From Dictyobacter aurantiacus (GTDB lineage Bacteria > Chloroflexota > Ktedonobacteria > Ktedonobacterales > Ktedonobacteraceae): a stretch of DNA of 64,000 nucleotides. This document shows, piece by piece, positions 53,753-62,867 of this stretch (the stretch's first letter is position 1; every line of letters starts with the position of its first letter). The DNA is taken from the NCBI RefSeq assembly GCF_003967515.1, contig NZ_BIFQ01000001.1, forward strand, positions 434,001-498,000, read 5' to 3'. Both the position numbers and the translations under genes were made by a program. The notes beneath the pieces are model-generated. The model did no database searches. It saw only the letters and a list, made by a program, of their open reading frames with translations, and was not told the origin of the DNA.

Positions 53753-54205
53753 CTACTCTAGTGAGAGACGTTGATCATCCTCAGGGCGGCTCAGTTGATT
53801 GCGTAGGATAGCCCTTTCTTGCCGTAGCAAAGCGTCTTCCACACGCTGCCGATGTTTGGGTAGCAGGTTACGAGGGAGATCGGCGATTGCGAAGTAGCGG
53901 CATTCACTAGACTCTTCCGTGGTGGTGAGGGATCCCCCGATCACGTGACAGCGAAAGGTCAACACCACCTCTTGCTTCTGTGGCTTTGAATAGACTCCTA
54001 CCAGTTGCTCAATCTCAACTTTCAGACCAGTCTCTTCAAGAACCTCTCGATGTACCGCATCTTCAACGGTCTCGCCAATCTCCATCCCTCCACCTGGCAG
54101 ATTCCACCACCCGATGTCACGGCGTAACGCCAATAAAATCTGTCCTTCATGAAAAATAAGTGCAGAGACAGCTACACGAAAATTCCTTAGTGCGGAATCG
54201 ATCAT
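53753..54205 (-). CDS. Nudix hydrolase
   Basis: 150 aa. A complete Nudix box 'GGGMEIGETVEDAVHREV' followed by 'LEETGL', preceded by 'GWWNLPGG'. Hydrolyses a nucleoside diphosphate linked to some group; substrate not predictable. Start ATG at 54205 with 'aaggga' nine bases upstream; ATG at 54211 is too close to that site. A reading from 54346 would overlap the amidohydrolase gene. It follows that gene by 61 bases on the same strand. Confidence 0.9.
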   Translation of the reverse strand: MIDSALRNFRVAVSALIFHEGQILLALRRDIGWWNLPGGGMEIGETVEDAVHREVLEETGLKVEIEQLVGVYSKPQKQEVVLTFRCHVIGGSLTTTEESSECRYFAIADLPRNLLPKHRQRVEDALLRQERAILRNQLSRPEDDQRLSLE

Positions 54206-54266
54206 AACCATTTTCTCCCTTAGCAGATGTGCGGGCAGAGGGTACGTTGTTGCAGCGTATCTATAC

Positions 54267-55400
54267 CTAAAGTTTATATACCGCACGTGCGTTCTCGCGT
54301 AGGATAAGACGCGCAAACAGGTACGCCTGCTCCTGATCAAGCTCATCGGCCGCCATCATCTCTTGCAATACCTGCCCGATAATAGCACGCCCACGGACCG
54401 CCCCGGCCCAGTACATCTCCGGAACGTGGATACCATCCGAACTATACATGAGTTTACTGGCAGGCGCAACACTGAGAGCCTGGCGCGTGAAAGCACACAT
54501 CTCTAACTTCTCTACCATTGGAATCATATACGATAAATCAAAATAGACGTGTGGATAGATCGCTGCCAGGTAGGCACCCAGCTGGCTGTAAGGATAGCTT
54601 TCATGCAGCAGGATAATCGGCATCGTCTGATAGTCGCTGACTTCCAGCACTGCGCGCAGGTGCAAAGGATTCCCCAGCCGCATATCGGTATCACTATCGC
54701 CATAGCCAGTGTGAAATTGGATGGGCACATGCTGCTGCGCTGCCTGCCGAAAGGCGCGATGCAATAAATAGTCAATCAACGGCTTCTGCATCAGGCGCAA
54801 CGTCCCCTGACGCTGCACAATCTGGCGTGCCTCGCGGAAAGCCAGCGCAGCCTCATCCTTACTCCATTCACGAATCTCAAGCCCACAACGATACGCGACA
54901 ATACTCTTGAGCGAACAATAGCCCTGGCCACGCAAATCCTGCAACGCCTGCTCGAACAGTGCGACAACCGTATCAAAGTCGCTCTGCTCGATCACCAGGC
55001 GCTCCATCAACGTCTCTAAGCGCAGCATACGTGCGGTTCGGCAACCTGCGGCCCGTTGAATGGCCTGAGGAGAAAAACAGTATTCTGGAAGGGGATGGCC
55101 AACATCCAGAATCAGCGTATCGATATGAGCTGCGCCTACCAGGTGCGCCAGGAGCTCGGTCCCTTGGAAGCGATTGCGGGCGGCCAGCACTTCCTCTTCA
55201 ATTGGTGCACAAGCGTAAATGGTCGATAGCTGCCTCAGCAGCCAGGTATAATAGATGGTGTGATGCACATGCTTTTGCGCAAAATCGGGATGCGTCGCTT
55301 CAGTAAAATAGCCGCGAAAGCGCAACACATCCATCTGCTGCTCAAGAAGAATTGGATGGCAGTGATTATCGACCACAGCAATATGTTGTAAGTCCAGCAT
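54267..55400 (-). CDS. Amidohydrolase, FluG/NodGS N-domain type
   Basis: 377 aa TIM-barrel metal-dependent hydrolase. 'VVDNHCHPIL' carries the first HxH, 'FHTGYGDSD' the strand 5-6 His, 'LLHESYPY' another His, and 'YSSDGIHVPE' the strand 8 Asp. These features match the amidohydrolase domain found fused to glutamine synthetase in fungal FluG and plant NodGS. A glutamine synthetase family gene lies 2 kb away (57462-58823) on the same strand. The substrate, possibly a gamma-glutamyl amide, is inferred from that context. Ribosome site 'ataagg'. Confidence 0.85.
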   Translation of the reverse strand: MLDLQHIAVVDNHCHPILLEQQMDVLRFRGYFTEATHPDFAQKHVHHTIYYTWLLRQLSTIYACAPIEEEVLAARNRFQGTELLAHLVGAAHIDTLILDVGHPLPEYCFSPQAIQRAAGCRTARMLRLETLMERLVIEQSDFDTVVALFEQALQDLRGQGYCSLKSIVAYRCGLEIREWSKDEAALAFREARQIVQRQGTLRLMQKPLIDYLLHRAFRQAAQQHVPIQFHTGYGDSDTDMRLGNPLHLRAVLEVSDYQTMPIILLHESYPYSQLGAYLAAIYPHVYFDLSYMIPMVEKLEMCAFTRQALSVAPASKLMYSSDGIHVPEMYWAGAVRGRAIIGQVLQEMMAADELDQEQAYLFARLILRENARAVYKL

Positions 55401-55670
55401 ACCTTATACCCTGACCTCTCAATGTATATATCGGCACGACTACCGTCAGCACCCTCACCTGAATATGTGTACATTATAGAACAGCGCCGCTAAATTTTTG
55501 CATAATTCACATATTCATATCCTGTATATTTATCTATACATTAAAGCCAACCAGGTATTGAAGCGATGGCTTCTACTTCGGTACATAACTATAGCAAAAA
55601 ATCGCGCAGGCAGGTGCTATAATAAGGATACGATAGACTTTTTCTTTTGCAGCCAGACCAGGAACAGCCC
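55401..55670. other. Gap between amidohydrolase and CoiA genes
   Basis: AT-rich divergent region that must hold both promoters. No structured element or gene is seen. Confidence 0.35.
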
Positions 55671-56795
55671 ATGCTTGTCGCATATGGTCCCGATCAGCGC
55701 ACAGTGATCGCCGGAGAGACGCCGTTTACACAGCTCCAGCAGTGGTCCCGCAATCATCAATTATATTGCCCGAACTGCCGTGGCGTTGTCCATATCCGTG
55801 GCGGAGCAGAGAAACGTACGCAGGTACATTTCGCGCACCAGAAAGGCGAGTGCGCGTGGAGTACAGAAGCCGAATCAATTCGCCATGCGCAGGGTAAGCT
55901 GGTACTGGCCCAATGGCTGCGCCAGCAATATCCACAGGCCTCCATTTCTCTGGAGAAACGGCTACCAGAGCCAAACCGCATCGCCGACGTCTTTCTGCAA
56001 CACACCAATAGACAGCAATGGGCCATTGAGTTCCAGTGCGCTCCCCTCGATATTGAGGAGTGGAAGATGCGCCACCAGGCATATCGAAAGGCAGGCATCA
56101 CCGATTGCTGGATCATCGGCAATAATCGGCGTGAAAAACAGGAGGCCTTTATTGAGGCCCTGCTCGTCACTAATCGTGAGTTGCTATTCCTGGATCCACT
56201 CGTCAATCCTCCATGGGCCTGGCTGCGCTGGCCCATCACACGCCAGCAGGCGCTGGAAAGGCAGCGGGTCCCAGCAGCCGAACAGGCAGCACATCCTCAG
56301 AGCGCCACTATCGATGGCTGGGTGGGGCGCACCGGCTATGGTATGACCATTCTGGGCACACTAAATGAAATTCAACTCGATAGACAGGCCAGGCTGATCC
56401 ATCCCACACGGGTGGCACTGGAACAGCGCAATACCCTGCTGCAAGAGATGGAGACAGCCACAGCGATAGATGAACAACAGCTTGTGGACTACCTGCGACC
56501 AGCCCTCAATGATGCCACGCTCCGCTTATTTGTCATCCCTTTGTTGCATGCTTATCGGCTGGATCCTGAACTGGCACGCCGCTATAACTATGGTCGTGGT
56601 CTTCCGGATCAACCGCTGCGCCCGGGCGACCAGCAACGCATTGATAAGGCCGGCCTCTGGCTACGTGGCCTGGTTATCCATGGCTATACGCAGGAAAAAC
56701 TGCAACTGGTAATCAGAGAGTTCCCTTTTGCCGGACCCTACGCAGCATTCAGGGGCTACGCCGAGACCTTGCTGGCACTTGCCTCACAACGGTAA
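55671..56795 (+). CDS. CoiA-like competence nuclease-domain protein
   Basis: 374 aa. N-terminal zinc-finger-like 'LYCPNCRGVVHIRGG' and 'HFAH', then 'STEAESIRHAQGK', then the nuclease-like core 'EPNRIADVFL' with Glu-x-Gln in 'AIEFQCAPL' (PD-(D/E)xK). This order is that of CoiA, which acts in DNA uptake and recombination in naturally competent bacteria. The C-terminal about 170 residues are unassigned. ATG at 55671 with 'aggaac'; a TTG at 55647 is rejected. No other competence gene is close. Confidence 0.85.
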   Translation: MLVAYGPDQRTVIAGETPFTQLQQWSRNHQLYCPNCRGVVHIRGGAEKRTQVHFAHQKGECAWSTEAESIRHAQGKLVLAQWLRQQYPQASISLEKRLPEPNRIADVFLQHTNRQQWAIEFQCAPLDIEEWKMRHQAYRKAGITDCWIIGNNRREKQEAFIEALLVTNRELLFLDPLVNPPWAWLRWPITRQQALERQRVPAAEQAAHPQSATIDGWVGRTGYGMTILGTLNEIQLDRQARLIHPTRVALEQRNTLLQEMETATAIDEQQLVDYLRPALNDATLRLFVIPLLHAYRLDPELARRYNYGRGLPDQPLRPGDQQRIDKAGLWLRGLVIHGYTQEKLQLVIREFPFAGPYAAFRGYAETLLALASQR

Positions 56796-56965
56796 AATAC
56801 GTATCCCCTGATCAATATTTCCCACCACTTTTTTGAGTATAGCCTATACTATAGGTATCTGAAACCAAACGCTTTTGCTACACGTAATCTACTCAGTGAG
56901 ACGGATTAATCTATCAATAATGCCGTAGCGAAGTACGACTTGTGTATAGAGAAAGGATAAACCGC

Positions 56966-57325
56966 ATGAACAGCTTTGTGAAAGGTATTCTCTTTGGGGT
57001 TGGTATTGGTTTGCTCGTCGCTCCTATGAAGGGTGATGAGATGCGTCAGCTGGTCAGTGAGCGTCTTGGCGAACTGCGCGGCTACATTCCTGAAAATGAG
57101 CAGATCGACGTCTATAAGGGCCAGATCACCGATCGTGTGAACCAGACCGCTGGCGCACTGAAGGATTATGCCCAGCAGGCGGCGACAACCGTAAAGAGTT
57201 CAGCCAATAATCTCAGCAACATCGCCCAGAATGCTGGTACGACGTTGAAGTCCAGCGGCCAGGATGTAGCTAGCACTACCAAAGATACCCTGAACTCAAC
57301 GAAAAACAGCTCGTCCAGTTTATAA
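56966..57325 (+). CDS. YtxH-like envelope stress protein
   Basis: 119 aa. A short N-terminal hydrophobic segment with the Gly-rich YtxH signature ('FVKGILFGVGIGLLVAPMKG') and then a long, hydrophilic, amphipathic tail with Asn/Ser/Gln-rich repeats ('VKSSANNLSNIAQNAGTTLK'). YtxH-type proteins are linked to stress in Bacillus; mechanism unknown. ATG at 56966 has 'gaaagga' upstream. Ends at a strong terminator. Confidence 0.75.
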   Translation: MNSFVKGILFGVGIGLLVAPMKGDEMRQLVSERLGELRGYIPENEQIDVYKGQITDRVNQTAGALKDYAQQAATTVKSSANNLSNIAQNAGTTLKSSGQDVASTTKDTLNSTKNSSSSL

Positions 57326-57337
57326 GAGCCAACCACC

Positions 57338-57377
57338 ATATAAGTATGGCTTATGTTGGCATAAGCCATACTTATAT
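57338..57377. terminator. First hairpin between YtxH-like and GS genes
   Basis: 17 bp perfect stem (57338-57354 with 57361-57377) and a 6-base loop, 12 bases behind the YtxH-like stop. Confidence 0.75.
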
Positions 57378-57380
57378 GAT

Positions 57381-57441
57381 AAAAAAAGATCCGCGTTGCT
57401 ATTTCTTTCCATTCTATAGCAGCTACAGCGGATCTTTTTTT
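57381..57441. terminator. Two-way terminator with A7/T8 tracts
   Basis: 'aaaaaaagatccgc' (57381-57394) pairs with 57428-57441; an inner 'gctat...atagc' stem fills the loop. T-run on both strands: it serves the YtxH-like and GS genes. Confidence 0.8.
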
Positions 57442-57461
57442 TATGGAGTGAGTCTGACAAA

Positions 57462-58823
57462 TTAGTATTTATAGAAATGTTGCAGGGCTTCCTCTTCTGG
57501 CGATTTATCCGCAAAGAACAAGGCTTCTTCGCGTTTAACAGCGATATAAGATGTGGCCAGCAGTGGCCCCAGCGCGTCGAGCAACACCTGGTCTTGCTCT
57601 AAAGCATCCAGAGCTTCATTCAAGGACAGGGGCAGGCGACGGATACCAAGCTGTGCGCGTTCCTCATCGCTATAATTCCCCGGGTCGATCACCTGGGCAT
57701 CCCCAGGCTCAATTTTGTTGATGATACCATCCAGGCCAGCCGCAATCAGTGCACCTATTGACAGATAGGGATTACCACTGTGGTCGGCACATTTCAGTTC
57801 CAGATTGCTCGAATCCTGTTCGCGCCCCTTAAAGAGCGATGGTACGCGAATAGCCCCCTCCCGATTGTCAAAACCATAGGCTCCATAGGCGGAACTCCAG
57901 AAATGGGGAAGCAGGCGGCGATAGGAATTAGGACTGGCACAGGTAATGGCAACCAGGGCGTGCAGATGACGCAACACGCCACCGATAAAATAGAGTCCCA
58001 TCTGGCTCAAGCTGCCAGGCCGATGCTCATCATAAAAAAGATTTTGCCGGGCACGCGCATGGCCCGTCATTCCCCACAGGCTGAGATGAATATGAGCGCC
58101 ATTGCCTCCCTGGTCCAGAAAAGGCTTGGGAGCAAAGGAAGCGTAGAGCTGAAATAAACGAGACACGCCACGCACCGTCTCGCGCACACGCAGCACCTGG
58201 TCAGCCGCGCGCAGCGCGTCCACGTGCGTCAAAGATAATTCTTGCTGGGCCGGTCCCAGTTCAGGATGAAACAGTTCAACGGCAAATCCCTGCGCTTCCA
58301 GGGCGGCCAGGATACTATCGACGACCATTGCCTGTTCGTCCATACCAACGCTGCTATAGCAGGCACTATAGTCGGCCGGCACATACTGACCTTCAACATC
58401 CCGGGCCAGGTAAAACTCATGCTCAACCCCAACCTCTGCCCGTATATGGTGCTCAGCCAGGCGGGCCAGCATACGCTTCAAGAAGCTGCGGGGACATGCC
58501 TCCCAGGCTTCACCATCCAGGCGCACCATATCACATAGCATGCTTGCCGTATTAGGAACATAGGGGAGCACGACAAACGTCGCGGGATCGGGCAGCAGTC
58601 GGAACTCGCCAACCGGTCCCATACCTTCCACGGATGCAAGTGTCTCGACGCCGGTGAAAGCCTGCATCGCCAGCGTCTGCCCTATGCCCTCATGTATGCG
58701 ATTGCCCAGTTTCCGGGCATGGGTCGCCTTGCCGCGAATAATGCCGCCATTGTCACAATATAAGAAACGCACAAGACGTATCTTAGCCGCCTGAACCTGC
58801 TGTATCACATCCCGCGTATCCAT
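57462..58823 (-). CDS. Glutamine synthetase family protein
   Basis: 453 aa. The glutamine synthetase fold is plain: 'VRFLYCDNGGIIRGK' at the N-terminus, metal ligands in 'EVGVEHEFYL' and 'GPAQQELSLTHVDAL', 'NGAHIHLSL', 'SYRRLLPHFW' and the Arg in 'REGAIRVPS'. The sequence type (no adenylylation-site Tyr loop visible) fits GSIII/PuuA-like gamma-glutamyl ligases, which couple glutamate to amines. Next to the FluG-like amidohydrolase it could act on a related gamma-glutamyl compound. Start ATG at 58823. Confidence 0.88.
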   Translation of the reverse strand: MDTRDVIQQVQAAKIRLVRFLYCDNGGIIRGKATHARKLGNRIHEGIGQTLAMQAFTGVETLASVEGMGPVGEFRLLPDPATFVVLPYVPNTASMLCDMVRLDGEAWEACPRSFLKRMLARLAEHHIRAEVGVEHEFYLARDVEGQYVPADYSACYSSVGMDEQAMVVDSILAALEAQGFAVELFHPELGPAQQELSLTHVDALRAADQVLRVRETVRGVSRLFQLYASFAPKPFLDQGGNGAHIHLSLWGMTGHARARQNLFYDEHRPGSLSQMGLYFIGGVLRHLHALVAITCASPNSYRRLLPHFWSSAYGAYGFDNREGAIRVPSLFKGREQDSSNLELKCADHSGNPYLSIGALIAAGLDGIINKIEPGDAQVIDPGNYSDEERAQLGIRRLPLSLNEALDALEQDQVLLDALGPLLATSYIAVKREEALFFADKSPEEEALQHFYKY

Positions 58824-59178
58824 AACAATATTTTTCTCCTCATTTCAGTCTACTTCAACAGGAAAGAGCAATGACATTATTGAAAGTAGTATAACAGAGC
58901 AAGTTTAGCAAAACAATAAAATCATATGTGTAAAACACATATATACAATTAAGCACAAGAACAGAATTATCTGCTTTAAATCGAGCACAAGCATGCTTGA
59001 CCTTTACTTGTATCATTACTGGTCATTCCATTCGTGCCAAGAGTAGCCTATGAGGTCAAAGTACTTCGGCCGATAAACATGGGAAGTTGATTGAAGAGGG
59101 ACCCATCAGCGTTGCAGCGGATGGTGATAGCCTGACAGATGCATCTGCAGGAATGCAAGCAGAGAAGGAGGGGAAGCC
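58824..59178. other. Divergent gap with inverted repeat
   Basis: AT-rich, about 355 bases, no gene seen. 'atatgtg-taaaa-cacatat' (58924-58942) is a 7 bp inverted repeat about 100 bases before the GS start and may be an operator. Confidence 0.4.
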
Positions 59179-60060
59179 ATGACAGTACAAAAAAAGTTGA
59201 TAGTGGCAGTCTTTAACGAGCGAGGTAGTGCAGAAAACGCCCTTGAGCAACTATACAATGCTGGTGTAAGCAGCGATCGCATTAGCTATTCTGGTTCTGA
59301 TGCAGGTAACTCCGAAGGAGGCTTTGTCGAGAGCATCAAAAACCTGTTTGGTGGAACCCACACCCGTACTCCCACTGATGTCATGCACGATCTTTCAAAT
59401 ATGGGACTGGCAGAGGATGAGGCACAATACTATGCGCAGGAGTACGCCACAGGGAGAACAATCGTAGCCGTCCACCCCGATGAACAGAGTCAGAATGTGC
59501 TGGCGATTCTACAGAACAGCGGCGGCTATCATTTTCATAGTCCCGAAGGCACAGGGGCGGCCGCTCGCACACGCACAGAAACTGAGGTCAGGGAGAACCT
59601 GCCCGATTATACGCAAACAGAAACAGGCGGGCAATCGGCCGGTTACGATGTCAACCAACTCACACCAGCAGAGCGTAATGCGATGGAGCCGGCTAACGGA
59701 GGCTATAAGCAAGACAGCAATCGGACTGAGCATAGCGAACAACCAGTGCCAGAAACCAGCCATATCAATGAGCAAGGCGGCAAGGTGCCAGGATATAGCC
59801 TTGGCTCCACAGAAAATTATGGGCAGGCTGATACATTGCGTCAGGGTGGCACCTATGAGCAAACTGTGGAGCAGGTAAGAACTCCAGAGCATCCGGCAGG
59901 CCCGGCAGGGCCATATAGCCAGGGCATCAAGGGTGAGGTGCATACACCCAAAGAGCCAAATGAGCAGTTTAACCGCAAGCTTAATCGTGAATCCGAACCC
60001 AACCCCAACTTCGATTATAGTCGTGAGCAGCGCGAGAATCTTGATCGTGAGGACATCTAG
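59179..60060 (+). CDS. General stress protein 17M-like protein with long tail
   Basis: 293 aa. The first about 115 residues fit the YflT/GSP17M stress domain ('LIVAVFNERGSAENALEQL', 'LAEDEAQYYAQEYATGRTIV'). The remaining about 175 are hydrophilic, rich in Glu, Gln, Asn, Pro and Gly, lack hydrophobic core residues and are probably disordered. A strong site 'gaaggagggg' precedes the ATG. The domain is induced by heat and general stress in Bacillus; exact action unknown. Confidence 0.82.
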   Translation: MTVQKKLIVAVFNERGSAENALEQLYNAGVSSDRISYSGSDAGNSEGGFVESIKNLFGGTHTRTPTDVMHDLSNMGLAEDEAQYYAQEYATGRTIVAVHPDEQSQNVLAILQNSGGYHFHSPEGTGAAARTRTETEVRENLPDYTQTETGGQSAGYDVNQLTPAERNAMEPANGGYKQDSNRTEHSEQPVPETSHINEQGGKVPGYSLGSTENYGQADTLRQGGTYEQTVEQVRTPEHPAGPAGPYSQGIKGEVHTPKEPNEQFNRKLNRESEPNPNFDYSREQRENLDREDI

Positions 60061-60087
60061 GGAGGTTTCGCGCCTACAGCACTCAAT

Positions 60088-60167
60088 TGTTGTTGAGGAG
60101 ATAGTGCAACACCAGGGATGAGCGCATTCGCCCTCGTCCCTGGTGTTACACTATCTCCTCAACAACA
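60088..60167. repeat. Long imperfect palindrome, 80 bp
   Basis: Arms of about 31 bases (60088-60118 with 60137-60167), one mismatch, loop with a partial inner stem. It contains 'gtgcaacacc', similar to other palindrome arms, and lies 27 bases behind the stress gene. Confidence 0.75.
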
Positions 60168-60225
60168 GGGATTGAAACGTAATAGAAGCAGAGCCAATAA
60201 CCATCAACTTCAAGGAGACTAATGG

Positions 60226-60732
60226 ATGTTTTATTACATCACGAAAAGCCTGGCAGGGATCTGCTTTAACATACTAAATATGCTCTTGCTGGGTAATCTG
60301 CCCCCCTTTGGGGGTGTCTGTGTGATCGTGGAAAGAGATAAGCACTTTTTGCTTGTAGAGCAGCCGGACGGAACCCTGGCGTTTCCTGGCGGATTTATGA
60401 AGTGGAAAGAATCACCCGAACAGGCATTGATACGCGAGGGAAAAGAGGAGACAGGATTAGATTTGCGCCTGCACAATCTAATAGGCGTTCAACCAGGCAC
60501 CTGCCGGACACTGCATCAGATGAGCACGTTGACACTCATCTATGATGGCGAGGTTGCCGGGGGCAGTTTGCGCCCCAGTTCCGAAGGCCGTCCTTTCTGG
60601 CTACCGGCGGCCGAACTTCCAAAGAGACTTGATCCATACTTCCAAACCATGCTGGAACAGTATCTGCGCCATCATGCCTTGCACAGCACAACGTCCACAG
60701 AACCTAAGAATAAGAAAGCCAACCTGTTATAG
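60226..60732 (+). CDS. Nudix hydrolase with hydrophobic N-terminus
   Basis: 168 aa. The box 'GGFMKWKESPEQALIREG' continues 'KEETGL', a complete Nudix signature. The first about 25 residues ('LAGICFNILNMLLLGNLPPF') are hydrophobic and could sit at the membrane. Ribosome site 'aaggag' before the ATG. Substrate unknown. Convergent with the P450 gene. Confidence 0.88.
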   Translation: MFYYITKSLAGICFNILNMLLLGNLPPFGGVCVIVERDKHFLLVEQPDGTLAFPGGFMKWKESPEQALIREGKEETGLDLRLHNLIGVQPGTCRTLHQMSTLTLIYDGEVAGGSLRPSSEGRPFWLPAAELPKRLDPYFQTMLEQYLRHHALHSTTSTEPKNKKANLL

Positions 60733-60734
60733 GC

Positions 60735-60778
60735 TATAGCCGAAGTTACAGCATGAAAAGCTAAAGACTTCGGCTATA
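60735..60778. terminator. Two-way terminator-like hairpin
   Basis: 12 bp stem 'tatagccgaagt' (60735-60746) with 60767-60778, between the convergent Nudix and P450 genes. Confidence 0.65.
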
Positions 60779-60789
60779 ACTACGACCCG

Positions 60790-62043
60790 CTATGCGCGCA
60801 CTTGAAAGGTAACCGGCAGATGGCGCGGTCCCATAATGAAGACACTATGAATAGTTTCGAGAGGCTGGAGCCGCTCACGGCGAATATGCTGAAAGCGCTC
60901 TAGCAGGATACTCAAAGCGATCTTCGCCTCCAGGCGTGCCAGGGGCGCCCCCAGACAAAAATGAATACCATGTCCAAAGCCCAGGTGCCGATTAGGGGTA
61001 CGCCCAATATCAAAGCGCTGAGGATCAGGGAATTGGGCCGGATCAAAGTTGGCGCTGGCCAGCCAGCCAATAATTGACTCTCCAGTAGAAATCTTGCGCC
61101 CATGTATTTCAACCGGCCGCGTGGCATAGCGTCCGACCAGTAAGGCGGGTGGACGATAGCGTAAGACCTCCTCGATTGCCTGCGGTATCAACTCAGGACG
61201 TGCATGCAACTGCTCCATCACCTCGGGATGCTCGTCGAAGCAGAGCAAAGCATTGCCAATCAGATTGGTCGTCGTGATATTGCCAGCAACCAGTAGTAAG
61301 GAACAGAAGGCCAGGATCTCTTGCTCGGACAACGAATCGCCCTCGATCTGTGCCGCCAACAAAGCGCTCACCAGGTCGTGCTGCGGTCGCAGGCGTCTCT
61401 CGGCCAGCACCTGCCGGAAATAGTCATACAGCTCATCCAGGGTCCGACGCATGATCGTGCGCACACGCGTATTGTATTCCTCAACATTGTCGCGGCTCAA
61501 ATCCTCATACTCACTCACCACCATCTGATCCGACCAGTGCTTGAACTGGGCGCGATCTTTCGACGGGACCCCCAGCATCTCAGCAATAACGATAACCGGC
61601 AAAGGATACGAGAAGTCCGCGATAATATCCATCTTGCCTTGGCGAGCCACCTGGTCCAATAAGTCATTGGTAATCTCGGCGATGCGAGGCGCCATGCTGG
61701 CGATGGCTCGCGGCGTAAATGCCTGAGAGACCAGTGAGCGCAACTGCCGATGGCGCGGCGGATCAGTGGTCAACACACTCTGGCCCTTCGTCATCTCCTC
61801 GGGGTACTCGGCAAACGGCGAGCCATCCGAAGAAAACGTCTCATGATCAGAGGCCAGCGCCAGCACATCATCATACCCAAATACTTCCCAGAACTTTCCC
61901 CGCTCGTTATAAGAAACGGGACCAAACTCAGTACGCAGGGCGGTAAAGCTCTCATAAGGATGGAGCAGTTGATCTAATAAATCGCGTGGATTCATCGCAG
62001 GTCCGGTGCTTCTTCTGGGGATACACTCCCTTGCAAACACCAT
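60790..62043 (-). CDS. Cytochrome P450
   Basis: 417 aa soluble bacterial P450. Heme loop 'FGHGIHFCLGAPLAR' with the Cys ligand, I-helix 'LLVAGNITTTNLIG', K-helix 'EEVLRY' (ExxR) are all present. It needs a ferredoxin partner, none of which is adjacent. The ATG at 62043 is right behind 'aaaggag' and may be too close; the ATG at 61995 ('MNPRDLLDQLLHP') fits family starts. Substrate unknown. Confidence 0.92.
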   Translation of the reverse strand: MVFARECIPRRSTGPAMNPRDLLDQLLHPYESFTALRTEFGPVSYNERGKFWEVFGYDDVLALASDHETFSSDGSPFAEYPEEMTKGQSVLTTDPPRHRQLRSLVSQAFTPRAIASMAPRIAEITNDLLDQVARQGKMDIIADFSYPLPVIVIAEMLGVPSKDRAQFKHWSDQMVVSEYEDLSRDNVEEYNTRVRTIMRRTLDELYDYFRQVLAERRLRPQHDLVSALLAAQIEGDSLSEQEILAFCSLLLVAGNITTTNLIGNALLCFDEHPEVMEQLHARPELIPQAIEEVLRYRPPALLVGRYATRPVEIHGRKISTGESIIGWLASANFDPAQFPDPQRFDIGRTPNRHLGFGHGIHFCLGAPLARLEAKIALSILLERFQHIRRERLQPLETIHSVFIMGPRHLPVTFQVRA

Positions 62044-62248
62044 CTCCTTTCTCTCACCGCTAGCTCTTTAGCATTGTATACCAACACATATTATAGTAGT
62101 TCAAATCGTCCCAGAAAACAAATCAGCACAACGACATGTTACAGCTTCTCATGCATATAGCTCAACAAGCTGGCATTACTGAACTGTGCTTGCTTCGTTG
62201 ATTAAAAAAGAGGGATCAATAACTATTTTCAGGTAGGAGAAATCTTCA

Positions 62249-62698
62249 ATGTCTTCTGAATGGCAACGCGGTGAATATACTATCAGTACCGACAAACAAC
62301 GCTTAGATATCGACGTGATCCATAACTTCCTCACCCGAGCATACTGGTCAATCGGCGTTCCACGCGAGACGGTGGAACGGGCTCTAGAACATTCAATGCC
62401 CTTCGGGCTCTATAAAGATCAGGAGCAAATCGGCCTTGCGCGCATCGTTACCGATTATACAACCTTTGCTTATATCGCAGATGTCTTTATACTGGAACCT
62501 TATCGTGGCCAGGGTCTCAGCAAATGGCTGATGGAGGTAATCCTGGCTCATCCTGATCTGCAGGGGTTGCGGCGCTGGCTCTTGATGACCAAAGATGCAC
62601 ATGGCCTTTATCAACAGTTCGGCTTCAGCGCCCCCCATTATCCAGACCGCGTTCTGGAAATACTCAATCTCGATATCTATACTCACGCCAACGAATAG
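62249..62698 (+). CDS. GNAT family N-acetyltransferase
   Basis: 149 aa. The acetyl-CoA site is 'VFILEPYRGQGLSKWL' (motif A, R/Q-x-x-G-x-G/A), with 'LYQQFGFSAP' as motif B. Type of acceptor unknown. Start ATG at 62249 with 'taggag' upstream. Separate unit between P450 and Sua5. Confidence 0.88.
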   Translation: MSSEWQRGEYTISTDKQRLDIDVIHNFLTRAYWSIGVPRETVERALEHSMPFGLYKDQEQIGLARIVTDYTTFAYIADVFILEPYRGQGLSKWLMEVILAHPDLQGLRRWLLMTKDAHGLYQQFGFSAPHYPDRVLEILNLDIYTHANE

Positions 62699-62867
62699 GC
62701 GGCGAGAGGGCGTGCAACAGTCAATCTTATACCTCTATGGAAAGCCCGGACAGGTGTTTGATCGGCAGGCAGCATGCGACTTTCATGAGCAATGGAAACG
62801 TGCTATACTCAAGCAAAAAGTTACATGAATAAGCACAAGTTTTTTTCAGAGGAATAGAAACACATCC

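Noticed and set aside
60171..60178. 'ATTGAAAC' behind a palindrome, like the end of a CRISPR repeat
   Set aside because: Only one copy, no spacers or repeated units, and no cas genes; chance match next to the long palindrome.
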